DNA of 64,000 nucleotides from Streptomyces odontomachi (GTDB lineage Bacteria; Actinomycetota; Actinomycetes; Streptomycetales; Streptomycetaceae): the NCBI RefSeq assembly GCF_024435355.1, contig NZ_JAMJWG010000005.1, positions 62,001-126,000 on the forward strand, given 5' to 3'. Below, one piece after another: positions 55,070-64,000 of this stretch. Positions within the stretch are counted from its first letter, which is position 1. Every line of letters begins with the position of its first letter. The notes under the pieces were generated by a model. That model did no database searches, had not been told where the DNA came from, and saw nothing but the letters and a program-made list of their open reading frames with translations. The translations under genes and the position numbers were made by a program.

Positions 55070-58000
55070 ATGCCGGGAGAGCGGACGCCGCGGCCGTCGC
55101 GTCAGGAGTTGAACCGGCGGCGGCGTCAGGGCGGCTTCGTCGGACGGAGCCACGAGCTGGGGCAGTTCCGGGACAACCTGGCCCGGGACCCGGGCGACGA
55201 CGCCTTCCAGTACCTCTTCCACGTGCGGGGCAACGCCGGCGTCGGCAAGACGTCGCTGGTGCGGCAGTGGGAGTCGGTGGCACGCCGGCTGGAGGCGGTC
55301 ACCACGTACGTGGACGACGACGTGCACAGCGTCCTGGACGCGATGGAGGCGATCAGCGCCCAGCTCGACCGGCAGGGCGTGCCGCTCAAGACCTTCGACA
55401 AGCTGCTGGCGACCTACCGCCAGCGCCGGCACGAGGCGGACGCCGCGCTCGGGCACGGGGCCCCCGCCACCGCGGCGGTGGACGGCGGCACCGGACAGCC
55501 AGCCGGGGCCCAGGCCGCCCCGGCGTCGGCCCCGGCGTCCGCGTCCAGCACGATCCTGGCCCAGGCCGGGCTCGTCGGCCTGGGGATGCTGCCCGGCGTG
55601 GGGGCGTTCGCCGGCCGGATGGACCCGCAGAAGGTCGCGCAGGGCACCGACCGGCTACGGGCCCTGCTGAACACGCGGCTGCGCAACCACGACGACGTCC
55701 AACTGGTGCTGTCACCCGTCCAGGTCCTGACCCCCGCGTTCCTGAAGGACCTGGCCGAGGCGGCGGAGCGCCGGCGGTGGCTGGTGCTGTTCTTCGACGT
55801 CTTCGAGCGCACCGGCCCGGTACTCAACGACTGGCTGAGCGAGATGCTGATCGGCGAGGAGTACGGCGCCCTGCCCGTGAACGTGGTCGCCGTGCTCTCC
55901 GGGCAGGGCCCCCTCGACGCCCGCTGCTGGGGCGACCACCTGGACCTCGTCACCGACGTGCCGCTGGACGTCTTCACCGAGGACGAGGCGCGCCGGCTGC
56001 TGGCGTCCCGCGGCGTCACCGACGAGCAGGTCGTCGACCTGATCCTGACGCTGACGGGCCGGTTGCCGGTCCTGGTCGACCTCCTCGCCCAGGCCCGCCC
56101 GCAGCACGCTGACGAGGTCGGCGACCCGTCCGACACCGCGGTGGAACGCTTCCTGAAATGGGTCGACGACCCGGAGCGGCACGCCGCGGCCCTGGCCTGT
56201 GCACTGCCGCTGCAACTGGACGAGGACATCCACCGCGCCGCCGTGCCCGACGCCACCGCCGACCAGTACGCCTGGCTGCGCGGCCTGCCGTTCGTCACCG
56301 GTCAGGCGGGCCGCTGCCGCTACCACGAGTACGTGCGCACGGCGATGCTGCGCCTCCAGCGCACCCAGTCCCCGGACCGCTGGCGCGAGCAGCACACCCG
56401 CCTCGCGGACGCCCACGGGCAGCGGCGCCGCACGGTGGAGGACGCCCTGTCCACCGACGACCGGGACCTGTACTGGAACGACGCCGACTGGCAGACCCAC
56501 CGGCGGAACGAGACCTACCACCGGCTGTGCGCCGACCCGCGCGGCGCCCTGCCCGCGGCCCTGCTGGACCTGGTGGACGCCTGCGACGCCGGAGCCGACA
56601 CCCTGCGCCGGTGGGCGCAGATCGTGGCGCGGGCCGGGCAGGACACCGGCGCCACGACCGTCGCCGACTGGGGCCGTCGCCTCGAGGCCGCCGCCGACAC
56701 CAAGGGCTCCGGCCTCGTCACGGCCCTGACCCACCTCATCGCCGCGCCCGAACTCGAACCCGCGGGGCGGGCGCTGGGGTACGCGGTACGGGCCCGCGAA
56801 CACCGGTTCGCGACCCGGTACGACGACGCGCTCGCGGACTACACGTCGGCGCTGACGCTCGACCCCGACCTGGCCCGGGTGCACTTCGGCCGCGGTGAGA
56901 CCTACCGGCTGATGGGGAGGCACGAGGAGGCCGTCAGCCACTTCGACCGTGCCATCGAGCACGATCCGGACGACGACATGGCGCTGAGGTTTCGCGGTTA
57001 CTCCCAGTATCACCTCAACCGCTACGCCGAGGCCCTGGCGGACTTCACCCGGGCCCTGGAGATCGACCCGCAGGACGTGTGGGCGGATACGCAGCGTGCC
57101 ATGGCCCTGCGGTCCTTGAACCGGAACGATCAGGCCCTGGCCGAGCTCGATCGGATCCTCGACAACGAACCGGAGCACAACTGGATTCTCGGGGAGCGGG
57201 CGGAGACGTACCGGTTGATGGAGCGGTACGAGGAGGCGCTGGCCGATTTCAACCGGGCCCTCGAGGTCGATCCGGAGTACGAGTGGGCGCTGGGCAGCCG
57301 TGGCCAACTGCACCGCCAGATGGAGCGGTACGAGGCCGCGTTGGCCGACTTCGACCGGGCTCTCGAGATCAATCCCGACTACGTCTGGGCTCTTGGACAG
57401 CGGGCGGAGACGTACCGGTTGATGGAGCGGTACGAGGAGGCGCTGGCGGATTGCAGCCGGTCTCTTGAGATCAAACCCGACTACATCTGGGCTCTTGGAC
57501 AGCGGGGGCGGGTGTACCGGTCGCTGGAGCGGTATGACGAGGCGCTGGCCGACTTCGACCGGACTCTTGAGGTCGACCCGGGCTACGCCTGGTGCCTTGC
57601 CCAGCGGGCGGAGACGTACCGGTTGATGGAGCGGTACGAGGAGGCGCTGGCCGATTTCGACCGGGCTCTCGAGGTCGATCCGGAGTACGCCTGGGCGCTG
57701 GTCAGCCGAGGGCAGGCCTACCGGTCCCTCGGCCGCTACGAGGAGGCGTTGGCAGACGTCACCCGGGCTCTCGAGGTCGAGCCGGAGTTCATCTGGGCAC
57801 TCGGTGAACGGGCCGAGATATACGGCCTGATGGGCCGGTACGAGGAGGCCGTCGCCGACCTCTCCACCAGGATCGTGGCCGACCTCGAGGACGACTGGGC
57901 GATCGCGCAGCGCGGGGAGATGTACCAGTCGATGGGTCGGCACGACGAAGCTCTGGCGGACTTCCGGCGTTCCCTGGCCCTCGACCCCGACGAGGAATGG

Positions 58001-58339
58001 TGCCACTTCCACATCGCCATGGCATTGCGGCACCTCGGCCGGCCGGAAGAGGCCGACGCCTGGGCCCGTGCCTTCGAGATCGGTACCGCCGCAACGGCAT
58101 CCGAGGATCCCGAGCGCAGCGTCCATGCCCTGGGCAACCTGGCGGTCATGCACTGCGCACGTGAGGAGTGGGACGAGGCCGCCTCCCGGATGGCGGCGTT
58201 CATCGCCGCCCGGCCCGGCGCGGCCCGCATCCGGGCGGCCCTGTCCGACCTGGCCGGACTGCCTCGCTGGCTCCCCGTGGATGCGTCGAAACTCAGCCAG
58301 ATTCGGCGACGGTTGGAGGAGGCCGTCACCGCTGCGTGA
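55070..58339 (+). CDS. STAND-like P-loop NTPase with C-terminal TPR array
   Basis: A 1089-residue protein. A basic start 'PSRQELNRRRRQGGFVGRSH' gives the 'FVGR' box that precedes the NTPase in AP-ATPase/STAND proteins. Walker A 'GNAGVGKTSLVRQW' is near residue 54 and Walker B 'RWLVLFFDVFERTG' near 238; 'LVTDVPLDVFTEDEARRLL' and a helical region follow. From about residue 575 there are some 13 TPR units. STAND proteins switch with ATP binding and signal or kill after ligand recognition through their repeats. ATG at 55070 follows GGGGAGG by 7 bases, 35 bases after the TPR gene, so the pair is an operon. Effector domains such as nucleases or TIR are not seen. Confidence 0.85.
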   Translation: MPGERTPRPSRQELNRRRRQGGFVGRSHELGQFRDNLARDPGDDAFQYLFHVRGNAGVGKTSLVRQWESVARRLEAVTTYVDDDVHSVLDAMEAISAQLDRQGVPLKTFDKLLATYRQRRHEADAALGHGAPATAAVDGGTGQPAGAQAAPASAPASASSTILAQAGLVGLGMLPGVGAFAGRMDPQKVAQGTDRLRALLNTRLRNHDDVQLVLSPVQVLTPAFLKDLAEAAERRRWLVLFFDVFERTGPVLNDWLSEMLIGEEYGALPVNVVAVLSGQGPLDARCWGDHLDLVTDVPLDVFTEDEARRLLASRGVTDEQVVDLILTLTGRLPVLVDLLAQARPQHADEVGDPSDTAVERFLKWVDDPERHAAALACALPLQLDEDIHRAAVPDATADQYAWLRGLPFVTGQAGRCRYHEYVRTAMLRLQRTQSPDRWREQHTRLADAHGQRRRTVEDALSTDDRDLYWNDADWQTHRRNETYHRLCADPRGALPAALLDLVDACDAGADTLRRWAQIVARAGQDTGATTVADWGRRLEAAADTKGSGLVTALTHLIAAPELEPAGRALGYAVRAREHRFATRYDDALADYTSALTLDPDLARVHFGRGETYRLMGRHEEAVSHFDRAIEHDPDDDMALRFRGYSQYHLNRYAEALADFTRALEIDPQDVWADTQRAMALRSLNRNDQALAELDRILDNEPEHNWILGERAETYRLMERYEEALADFNRALEVDPEYEWALGSRGQLHRQMERYEAALADFDRALEINPDYVWALGQRAETYRLMERYEEALADCSRSLEIKPDYIWALGQRGRVYRSLERYDEALADFDRTLEVDPGYAWCLAQRAETYRLMERYEEALADFDRALEVDPEYAWALVSRGQAYRSLGRYEEALADVTRALEVEPEFIWALGERAEIYGLMGRYEEAVADLSTRIVADLEDDWAIAQRGEMYQSMGRHDEALADFRRSLALDPDEEWCHFHIAMALRHLGRPEEADAWARAFEIGTAATASEDPERSVHALGNLAVMHCAREEWDEAASRMAAFIAARPGAARIRAALSDLAGLPRWLPVDASKLSQIRRRLEEAVTAA

Positions 58340-58583
58340 GTCGAACGACAGGACGGATGCATACCGAACCCGTAGCGGACACGGGCGTATCTGCACAGTC
58401 GTTTGGCATAGTCCACCAGCAAATCCACTCGTTAGAGTGAATCAGCCGTCTGTACACCTGAGTTGACTCTCAGTGCGCAAATATGACACTGCTAGGACCG
58501 CACAGCAGTCGCCCTGTCCCCACCCTCACTCACGGCGACACCTGTGCCTCCTTCACCTCCATGCAATCGAGGGGTTTTTCATC

Positions 58584-59606
58584 TTGCGCAACACACCCAC
58601 TTCCCACCTCCCCGCATCCCTGCGGCGTTCGGCCGCCATCGGCGCCGCCGTGGCGCTCGCCGCGGGCACGCTGGCTCTCGGAACGGCGTCGACGGCCAGC
58701 GCGACGCCGGCGTCCAGCGGCTCCAGCGGCAGCGCCGACGCGGTCGTCCTCAAGACCGGCCTCGACGTCTCGCTCGCCAACAAGAAGGTCGATGTTCCGC
58801 TGAGCGTCGCCCTCAACGAGGTGCACGCGCCCGCGAACAAGGACAAGACGCTGCTGACGGCCACGCTCGACGGCGTCGACAAGGGCCGGCCGTTCAGCAT
58901 CCTGCGTGCCGACGTGGCCACCGCCAAGGCGACCACGGACCAGACGAAGTCCGAGGGCTACGCCAACCTGACCAAGGCCACGGTGCACCTGCCCGGTCTG
59001 CCGGCGCTCGGCCTCGTCCAGGTCGACGCGGTCACCTCCAAGGCGACCTGCGCCAAGGGCCAGGCCCCCACCGCGGGCACGAACTTCGTCGGCGACGTCA
59101 CCGTCCTCGGCAAGAAGGTCGCGATCCGCGCGGGCGGCACCACCACCGTGAAGGTCGACGGCGTCGGCGACGTCACCCTGGACCTCGCCAAGACGGTCAA
59201 GACGTCCACCACGGCCGCGTCGACCGCCCTCCAGCTCACCGTCCACGTCAACCCGGGCAACCTCAACGTGGCCGAGGTCACCGGTGGCCTGACGCTGGTC
59301 AAGGCCAGCTGCGCGACGCCGGGCGGCGGTGACGGCGGCACCTCCGGTGGCTCGTCGTCCGGTGGCTCCTCGTCGGGCGGGTCCTCCAGCGGTGGCACGT
59401 CGGGCGGCGGTGACACGGCGGGCAGCACGGCCGGCGCCGACGGCGGCACCAAGACCCAGACCGGTTCCGGCGGCGACCTGGCCGAGACCGGTGGCAGCTC
59501 CACCACCCCGTACCTCGCCGGTGGCGCGGCCGTCCTGCTCGTCGCGGGCGCCGGCGCCGTCTACATGAGCCGCCGGAAGAAGGCGGGCGCGTCAGCGGAC
59601 GCGTGA
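58584..59606 (+). CDS. LAETGG-anchored cell-surface protein (SCO1860-like)
   Basis: A 340-residue exported protein: signal peptide with 'SAAIGAAVALAAGTLALGTA', a beta-rich mature domain of about 220 residues, a Gly/Ser-rich spacer (about 45 residues of GGS repeats), then the sortase signal 'LAETGG', a hydrophobic segment and 'SRRKKAGASADA'. LAXTG motifs are the targets of class E sortases in Streptomyces, which attach the protein to peptidoglycan. The TTG at 58584 is chosen since AGGGG lies about 10 bases upstream and it gives an ordinary signal peptide; a longer frame from 58473 does not. It belongs to the SCO1860-type family of unknown function. Confidence 0.85.
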   Translation: MRNTPTSHLPASLRRSAAIGAAVALAAGTLALGTASTASATPASSGSSGSADAVVLKTGLDVSLANKKVDVPLSVALNEVHAPANKDKTLLTATLDGVDKGRPFSILRADVATAKATTDQTKSEGYANLTKATVHLPGLPALGLVQVDAVTSKATCAKGQAPTAGTNFVGDVTVLGKKVAIRAGGTTTVKVDGVGDVTLDLAKTVKTSTTAASTALQLTVHVNPGNLNVAEVTGGLTLVKASCATPGGGDGGTSGGSSSGGSSSGGSSSGGTSGGGDTAGSTAGADGGTKTQTGSGGDLAETGGSSTTPYLAGGAAVLLVAGAGAVYMSRRKKAGASADA

Positions 59607-59663
59607 CCCGTCACCGGCCTCGCGACTCGCTGCGTCCTCCCCGGCAGTGAAGCGCGGGCCACC

Positions 59664-59701
59664 CCTCGGGCGCCGGCCGCACAGGCGGTCGGCGCCCGAG
59701 G
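59664..59701. terminator. Bidirectional terminator between convergent genes
   Basis: A 17-bp stem with one G-U pair, 59664-59680 with 59685-59701, closes on an ACAG tetraloop. It lies between the ends of the surface-protein gene and the phospholipase-like gene. Confidence 0.82.
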
Positions 59702-59745
59702 CGCGTACCGAGGCACGTATCCGGATCACGCGCCGGCCGGTGGCC

Positions 59746-61245
59746 TCACGGCGTGTGCGGGCGATGCCCCCGTTCCTGGTGCGGCATCGACTGCACCGTC
59801 GGCACCGTCGGAGACGGCAGCGTCGCCACCTCCTCCAGCTCCTTCTCGTAGAGCGGACCCGGGTCCGGAAGCCTCGGGAAGGACGGGTTCGGATGGCCGA
59901 GCCGCAGGGCCGACGTCAGATCGCCCACCGTACGACGCCGCCACGCACTGATGTTGGGCTCGCGGACGCCGAAGCGCCGCTCCAGGATCCGGATCAGCGA
60001 CGTGTGGTCGAAGGTGTCGCTGCACACCCAACCGCCCCGGCTGAACGGGGAGATGACCAGAGCCGGCACCCGGTAGCCGAGGCCGGTGGGACCGGCGATC
60101 CCGGCGGCGTCGGCGGGCAGCGGGGCGGTGACCCACTCGCCGGGGGTGCCGGGCGGCGGGGTGGGCGGGGCGACATGATCGAAGAAGCCGTCGTTCTCGT
60201 CGTAGCTGATGATGACGACGGACTTGGCCCAGACGTCGGGGCGGGAAGCCAGCGCCTCCAGCGCGTTGTAGATGTACTCGGCGCCGGCGGCCGGCAGCGC
60301 GGGCGCGTGCTCGTTGGCCTCCGGGAGCCCGAAGACCGCGGGCAGGTACTGCGAGTCGAGCCAGACCACCGACGGCAGCCGGTCGTTCGCCACGTCGTCG
60401 GCGAAGTCGTCCGGGTGGTGCGAGGTCATGCCGCGCACGTACAGCTCCGAGCCGGGCTTCGCCTCGCGGAACTGCTTGAACCAGCCGAGGTCCGTGTCCA
60501 GCGGATTGGCCGTGTAGTACTTCCAGTCGACGCCGGCCGCCTGGAGCCGCTCCGGATAGGTGGTCCAGGTGAAGGGCGCGTCCGGCGAGAACGCGTTGTT
60601 CACGACCGGGCCGCCGTGCCCGCCGTCCGGGTCGATGGTGCCGCTGATCGCCATCAGCCGGTTCGGGTGCGTCGGCCCGAACACCGAGCAGAAGTAGCGG
60701 TCGCAGACCGTGAAGGCGTCCGCGAGCGCGTAGTGGAACGGCAGGTCCTCGCGCGTGTAGTAGCCCATCGCGAGCGGGCCCACCACATCACCGTCGGCGG
60801 CCCGGTGCGCCGGCATCCAGGTGTCCATCTTCCCGTCGTTGAACGACCGGTGCTGCGGCGCCCAGGCGTGCGTCGTGGTGGGCACGGCTGCGGAGGACGT
60901 CTTCGTGGTGTCCAGGCGGAACGGGAGGACGTACCCGTCCGGGTGAACCGCGTCGGGCTGCCTGAACACCGAGTCGCCGTTCGGCAGCCGCATCGCGTGC
61001 GGGTCGTCGAAGCCGGCCACGCCGGGCAGCGTGCCGAAATAGTGGTCGAAGGACCGGTTCTCCTGCATCAGGAAGATGAAGTGCTCGATCTGGTCCAGCG
61101 ACCGCAGCGGCTCCGGCTGCGCCGCGAGCGCCTGCTGCAAGGAGCCCGGCAACAGGCTCAGGCTCGCCGCAGCACCCGCGGCCACCGAGCCCGCCCTGCC
61201 GAGGAATCTGCGCCGAGTGACGCCTCCGGACGACTCGTGTGCCAT
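59746..61245 (-). CDS. Tat-exported phospholipase C / acid phosphatase-type phosphoesterase
   Basis: A 499-residue enzyme with a twin-arginine signal 'TRRRFLGRAGSVAAGAAASL'. The phosphoesterase family signature 'IEHFIFLMQENRSFDHYFGT' holds the metal-binding Glu-Asn and nucleophile region, followed by 'HAWAPQHRSFNDGKMDTWM' and 'IISYDENDGFFDHVAPP' with the second metal site. This family (PF04185) includes phosphatidylcholine-hydrolysing phospholipases C and acid phosphatases; the substrate here cannot be settled by eye. ATG at 61243-61245 has GGAGGG 6 bases upstream. It is typical of phosphate-acquisition enzymes. Confidence 0.9.
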   Translation of the reverse strand: MAHESSGGVTRRRFLGRAGSVAAGAAASLSLLPGSLQQALAAQPEPLRSLDQIEHFIFLMQENRSFDHYFGTLPGVAGFDDPHAMRLPNGDSVFRQPDAVHPDGYVLPFRLDTTKTSSAAVPTTTHAWAPQHRSFNDGKMDTWMPAHRAADGDVVGPLAMGYYTREDLPFHYALADAFTVCDRYFCSVFGPTHPNRLMAISGTIDPDGGHGGPVVNNAFSPDAPFTWTTYPERLQAAGVDWKYYTANPLDTDLGWFKQFREAKPGSELYVRGMTSHHPDDFADDVANDRLPSVVWLDSQYLPAVFGLPEANEHAPALPAAGAEYIYNALEALASRPDVWAKSVVIISYDENDGFFDHVAPPTPPPGTPGEWVTAPLPADAAGIAGPTGLGYRVPALVISPFSRGGWVCSDTFDHTSLIRILERRFGVREPNISAWRRRTVGDLTSALRLGHPNPSFPRLPDPGPLYEKELEEVATLPSPTVPTVQSMPHQERGHRPHTP

Positions 61246-61651
61246 ACCCGTCCCTCCACTCTCCCGACCTACCGCCTGCTTCGGCAACGTGATCCTTTCG
61301 CGGGGGTGCGCCGGATGGCCAGGGTGCGGCGGGGGCCGGTTCGTGAACGGTGCGGGACCACGCGGGGTCACGAGGGCGCCCGCGACGACGACTTGGGGCA
61401 TGCGCCGATCGGGCATGCGAGAGCCCCGGCGCCGTGACCGGCACCGGGGCCCGGGGGATCCGCTCCGGCGGAACCGTTCCCGCCGGATCGTGCGTGAGAA
61501 GGCCGTGGGGGGAGGAGTCGGCATGGTCCGTACGAGGGTCCGCGCGCCGTCGGGTCGCGCGCCGTCCGGGGGTGGTGTGCCGTCCGGCGGCGACCGCGTG
61601 CCGTGCGACGCGGCCCGGACCCCCGGCGGTGGACCGTCGGGCGCCGGCCCA
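61246..61651. other. 406-base spacer with a hairpin
   Basis: No supported gene. A 12-bp stem with one mismatch at 61423-61450 (GCCCCGGCGCCG with its partner, TGAC loop) could terminate the serine hydrolase transcript or attenuate the phospholipase-like gene, both on the minus strand. GCATGC occurs twice at 61398-61418. The section 61246-61300 should hold the promoter of the phospholipase-like gene. Confidence 0.45.
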
Positions 61652-63658
61652 TCACACCACCAGCTGGTACGAGGCGCAGACCGCGAGGAACGCGGCCGCC
61701 GACAGGGCGCTGAGCGTGTAGTGCACCCGGCCGGCCAGCCGCCACCAGCGGCGCTGCCAGGCGAGCACGGTGCACAGCAGCATCGCCCCGGTCAGCCCGA
61801 GCGCCACGTTCGTCAGTGCGGGCACCGCCGTCAGCAGCGGCGAGTCGTCCACCAGGATGCTGCGGTTGAGCGCGTTGGAGTCGGCGGCCAGCATCATGAA
61901 GCAGACGGTGGCGGCGACCAGCAGCGCACCCGTGGACCAGCACAGCACCCGGGCGACCCGCGCACCCAGCGGCGAGGCGGCGCCCCGGCGGCGCCGCACC
62001 AGCGCCAGCACCGGCAGCACCAGCACCGTCACCAGCAGCAGGACGAGGGTGCCCAGCAGCACGTACTGGTGCAGCGTCGGCGAGGCGTACCAGGGCAGCC
62101 GGTCGTAGGCGACGGTCGGGTCGGAGGCGACGGTGAGCTGCATGCCGTCGTGGTCGCGGAAGGCGATCCGGTCCTGGCCGCCGTGCTCCTGGAAGACGCC
62201 GGGCTTGATCTGGTCCCAGTGCTGCTCGCCGGTCTCCGGGTCGCGGGACAGGCCGGTGGTGGTGAGCGTGCCGCCCGCACCCGCGCTCACGTGCACCGAG
62301 CTGGTGAGCGCTGCGGCCCTGGTCAGGTCGGAGGTGCTGGTCCGGGTCGAGCGGTAGTCACCGGCGTAGGCGCCGGCGTCGGCGGTGGACCGGGACTTGT
62401 TCTCGACGGGCGCGGCGAGGTGGTCGGCGAGTTCGTTCACCAGCTCCTGGCCCGCGTAGGAGGCGGAGCCGTCCGTGCCGTCGCCGTTGTAGGAGACGTA
62501 GACGCCGAGGTGGCGGTCGGGCAGCAGCGCCATGTTGCCGTGGAAGCCGGGCAGGTCGCCGTCCTTGACCAGCATCCGGTGGCCGTCCCGGTCACGCTGC
62601 TCCAGGATGAAGCCGATGCCGGGCAGCCGCGGGTCGTTGCCGAACTGGCGCTTGCCCATCTCCTGCACGGACTTCTCGCTCAGCACCTCGCCGCCGCCCG
62701 CGAGCAGCGCGTTCATCAGCTTGCCCATGTCGGTGACGGTGGTGAGCGCACCGGCGCCGGTCGGCGTCCACGCCCCGTACTGGCCGGTCTCGGAGACCTG
62801 GCCGGAGCCGTCGGGGCGGTAGCCGACGGCCACCGTGGCGTCCATGTCGCGCGGCTCGGGCTCGGTGAACGTGGTGCGGTCCATGTGGAGCGGGGCGAGG
62901 ATGTGCCGCTGCACATAGCCGGGGAACGGGGTGCGGGTCACCGTCTCGACCAGGTAACCGGCGAGCGCGACCGCGTAATTGTCGTACGAGGCGACCGTGC
63001 CCGGCGGGCGTACCCGGCGCGGCTGGTGGGCGGCGAGGTCCTTGCCGAGCGCGTCCGTGCCCAGCGGTGCGGTGCTCGACCGGCCGAAGATGTCGTTGTC
63101 GAAGCCCGCGGTGTGGGTGAGCAGGTTCCGCACCGTCACCGGGTGGCCGGGATAGCTGTCCTTGATCTTGAAGGTGGTCAGGTAGTGGTTGACGTCGGTG
63201 TCCAGCTTCAGCCGGCCCGCCTCGACCTGCTGGAGGACGGCGACCGCGGTGAAGACCTTGGCGTCGGAGGCCATGTAGAAGGCGGTGCGGTCCGCGTCCA
63301 CCTTGGTGCCGCGTGCCACGTCCGCCAGGCCGTAGCCCTTCGCGAACACCTGGTGGCCGTCCTTCACCAGGACGACGGACGCGCCGGGGATGTGGTCGTC
63401 GGCGAGCTGCCGGGTCACCACCTTGTCCAGCAGGGCGGCCAGGTCATCCGTGGTGCCGCTGGCGCTGGCGGCGCAGGCCGGGGCCACCGGTGCCGCCACC
63501 ACGCCGGCCACGGCGAGGAGCAGGGCCACCAGGACCGTCAGCACGAGCCGCTGGCGCGCCGCACCGTCCGTCTGCTTGCCCGTCACGTCCCGGATCGGCG
63601 CGTTCGCCGCATCCCGAGTCAGCTTCTTCACCACATCCTGTGTCGTCATGTCCTTCAT
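61652..63658 (-). CDS. Membrane-anchored serine hydrolase (beta-lactamase family) with C-terminal helices
   Basis: A 668-residue protein. An N-terminal membrane segment or signal ('LVLTVLVALLLAVAGVVAAP') is followed by a beta-lactamase-fold domain: 'FYMASDAKVFTAVAVLQ' (SxxK, SDAK), 'SYDNYAVALAGYL' (YxN) and 'HGNMALLPDRHLG'. After a domain of about 100 residues, four hydrophobic helices form the C-terminal 170 residues. Relatives are often annotated as penicillin-binding-protein-like or AmpH-like esterases. The SDAK form of the usual SxxK is acceptable. The start is uncertain: ATG at 63658 or ATG at 63649, neither with a good ribosome site. Confidence 0.85.
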   Translation of the reverse strand: MKDMTTQDVVKKLTRDAANAPIRDVTGKQTDGAARQRLVLTVLVALLLAVAGVVAAPVAPACAASASGTTDDLAALLDKVVTRQLADDHIPGASVVLVKDGHQVFAKGYGLADVARGTKVDADRTAFYMASDAKVFTAVAVLQQVEAGRLKLDTDVNHYLTTFKIKDSYPGHPVTVRNLLTHTAGFDNDIFGRSSTAPLGTDALGKDLAAHQPRRVRPPGTVASYDNYAVALAGYLVETVTRTPFPGYVQRHILAPLHMDRTTFTEPEPRDMDATVAVGYRPDGSGQVSETGQYGAWTPTGAGALTTVTDMGKLMNALLAGGGEVLSEKSVQEMGKRQFGNDPRLPGIGFILEQRDRDGHRMLVKDGDLPGFHGNMALLPDRHLGVYVSYNGDGTDGSASYAGQELVNELADHLAAPVENKSRSTADAGAYAGDYRSTRTSTSDLTRAAALTSSVHVSAGAGGTLTTTGLSRDPETGEQHWDQIKPGVFQEHGGQDRIAFRDHDGMQLTVASDPTVAYDRLPWYASPTLHQYVLLGTLVLLLVTVLVLPVLALVRRRRGAASPLGARVARVLCWSTGALLVAATVCFMMLAADSNALNRSILVDDSPLLTAVPALTNVALGLTGAMLLCTVLAWQRRWWRLAGRVHYTLSALSAAAFLAVCASYQLVV

Positions 63659-63885
63659 TCAAGAACCGTCACGACGACGTATCCATGGACCTGGGTGGCG
63701 TCCATGGTGCACCTGACTACACCCCCAAGGAGGGGACGAGTGTCCCGTGATACGGGGCGCGCCACCCGGCAGACTTCTTCACACCAGGCGGCAACGGGTC
63801 GCAGGGCACGCGGCGGAAGCGCCGCGGACGACGCGGCAACGAGCCGAGCTACGGCGACCAGCCGTATGACAGGGGGAATTCGATC

Positions 63886-64000
63886 ATGAGCACCATCGGC
63901 TACCACGTTCGTTCCGTCGGCCGCGGCATTCCGCTGACCGGTCTGGCCCTGGCGGAGGCGTTCTTCTTCTGCCTCCTCACCACCGCGATCACGCTGGTCG
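63886..64000 (+). CDS. Start of a probable sensor-domain membrane protein, cut by the window end
   Basis: The first 38 residues after ATG at 63886 (GGGGGA 8 bases upstream) read 'MSTIGYHVRSVGRGIPLTGL' and then enter a hydrophobic segment ending at the window edge. This resembles the N-terminus of actinobacterial proteins with the membrane 'sensor' domain, often histidine kinases or PadR partners. Too little is visible to be certain. The 227-base region to the divergent serine hydrolase gene shows no other gene. Confidence 0.45.
   Translation, partial: MSTIGYHVRSVGRGIPLTGLALAEAFFFCLLTTAITLV

Noticed and set aside
53679..58000. CRISPR-like or other regulatory repeats in the TPR genes
   Set aside because: The repeats are in-frame 102-base protein units with diverged sequence, not short palindromic repeats with spacers.
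1..64000. tRNA or rRNA genes
   Set aside because: No cloverleaf-like element with a TTCGANTC arm or conserved rRNA segment was noticed. A covariance-model scan would be needed to exclude a missed tRNA.

Overview
The window is high-GC actinobacterial DNA and almost certainly Streptomyces. Third codon positions are strongly G/C, GTG and TTG starts are common, the dispersed Streptomyces intergenic repeat is present, and there is a 2-methylisoborneol operon, an LAETGG-anchored surface protein and Ser/Thr kinases with C-terminal membrane segments. No tRNA, rRNA, CRISPR array or intact insertion sequence was seen.

Left part, about 0.6-31.8 kb: a biosynthetic gene cluster that I do not recognise as any characterised pathway. 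Its core is two NRPS genes giving C-A-T-C-A-T-E followed by C-A-T-C-A-T-TE. The A-domain pockets read by eye suggest an unknown cationic residue in modules 1 and 3 (identical code), a Phe-like residue epimerised to D in module 2, and Gly in module 4. SbnA-like and SbnB-like genes for L-2,3-diaminopropionate (Dap) lie on either side of the exporter block, so Dap is the natural candidate for modules 1 and 3. Behind the NRPS is an overlapping block of ACP, KS, KS-beta-like and KR genes, a discrete type II acyl synthase resembling highly reducing type II PKS sets but lacking a visible dehydratase, then a SAM methyltransferase. MFS, MMPL and DrrAB-type transporters, an MbtH protein and a LuxR-type regulator complete the set. 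The inferred product is an N-acylated tetrapeptide, acyl-Dap-D-Phe-Dap-Gly or a cyclised form. A TTA codon in the KR suggests bldA control.

Middle part, about 31.9-43.8 kb: a patchwork. Two small secreted proteins of identical length flank a decayed area with an IS transposase remnant. There are also two membrane-linked Ser/Thr kinases, an unusual HTH plus LysR-effector-domain regulator, an acyl-CoA ligase, a broken alpha/beta hydrolase, a beta-lactamase-fold hydrolase and a GNAT acetyltransferase.

From 43.9 to 47.6 kb is the 2-methylisoborneol operon: family 2B encapsulin shell with a cyclic-nucleotide-binding domain, 2-MIB synthase and GPP C-methyltransferase, closed by a strong terminator.

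From 48.1 to 58.4 kb come a TetR/SnoaL-like divergent pair and then three large same-strand genes: a BRCT-like plus beta-propeller protein, a TPR protein, and a P-loop NTPase-TPR protein paralogous to it. This resembles a STAND-type signalling or conflict locus. The right end carries an LAETGG-anchored protein, a Tat-exported phospholipase C-like enzyme, a membrane-anchored serine hydrolase and the start of a sensor-domain protein.
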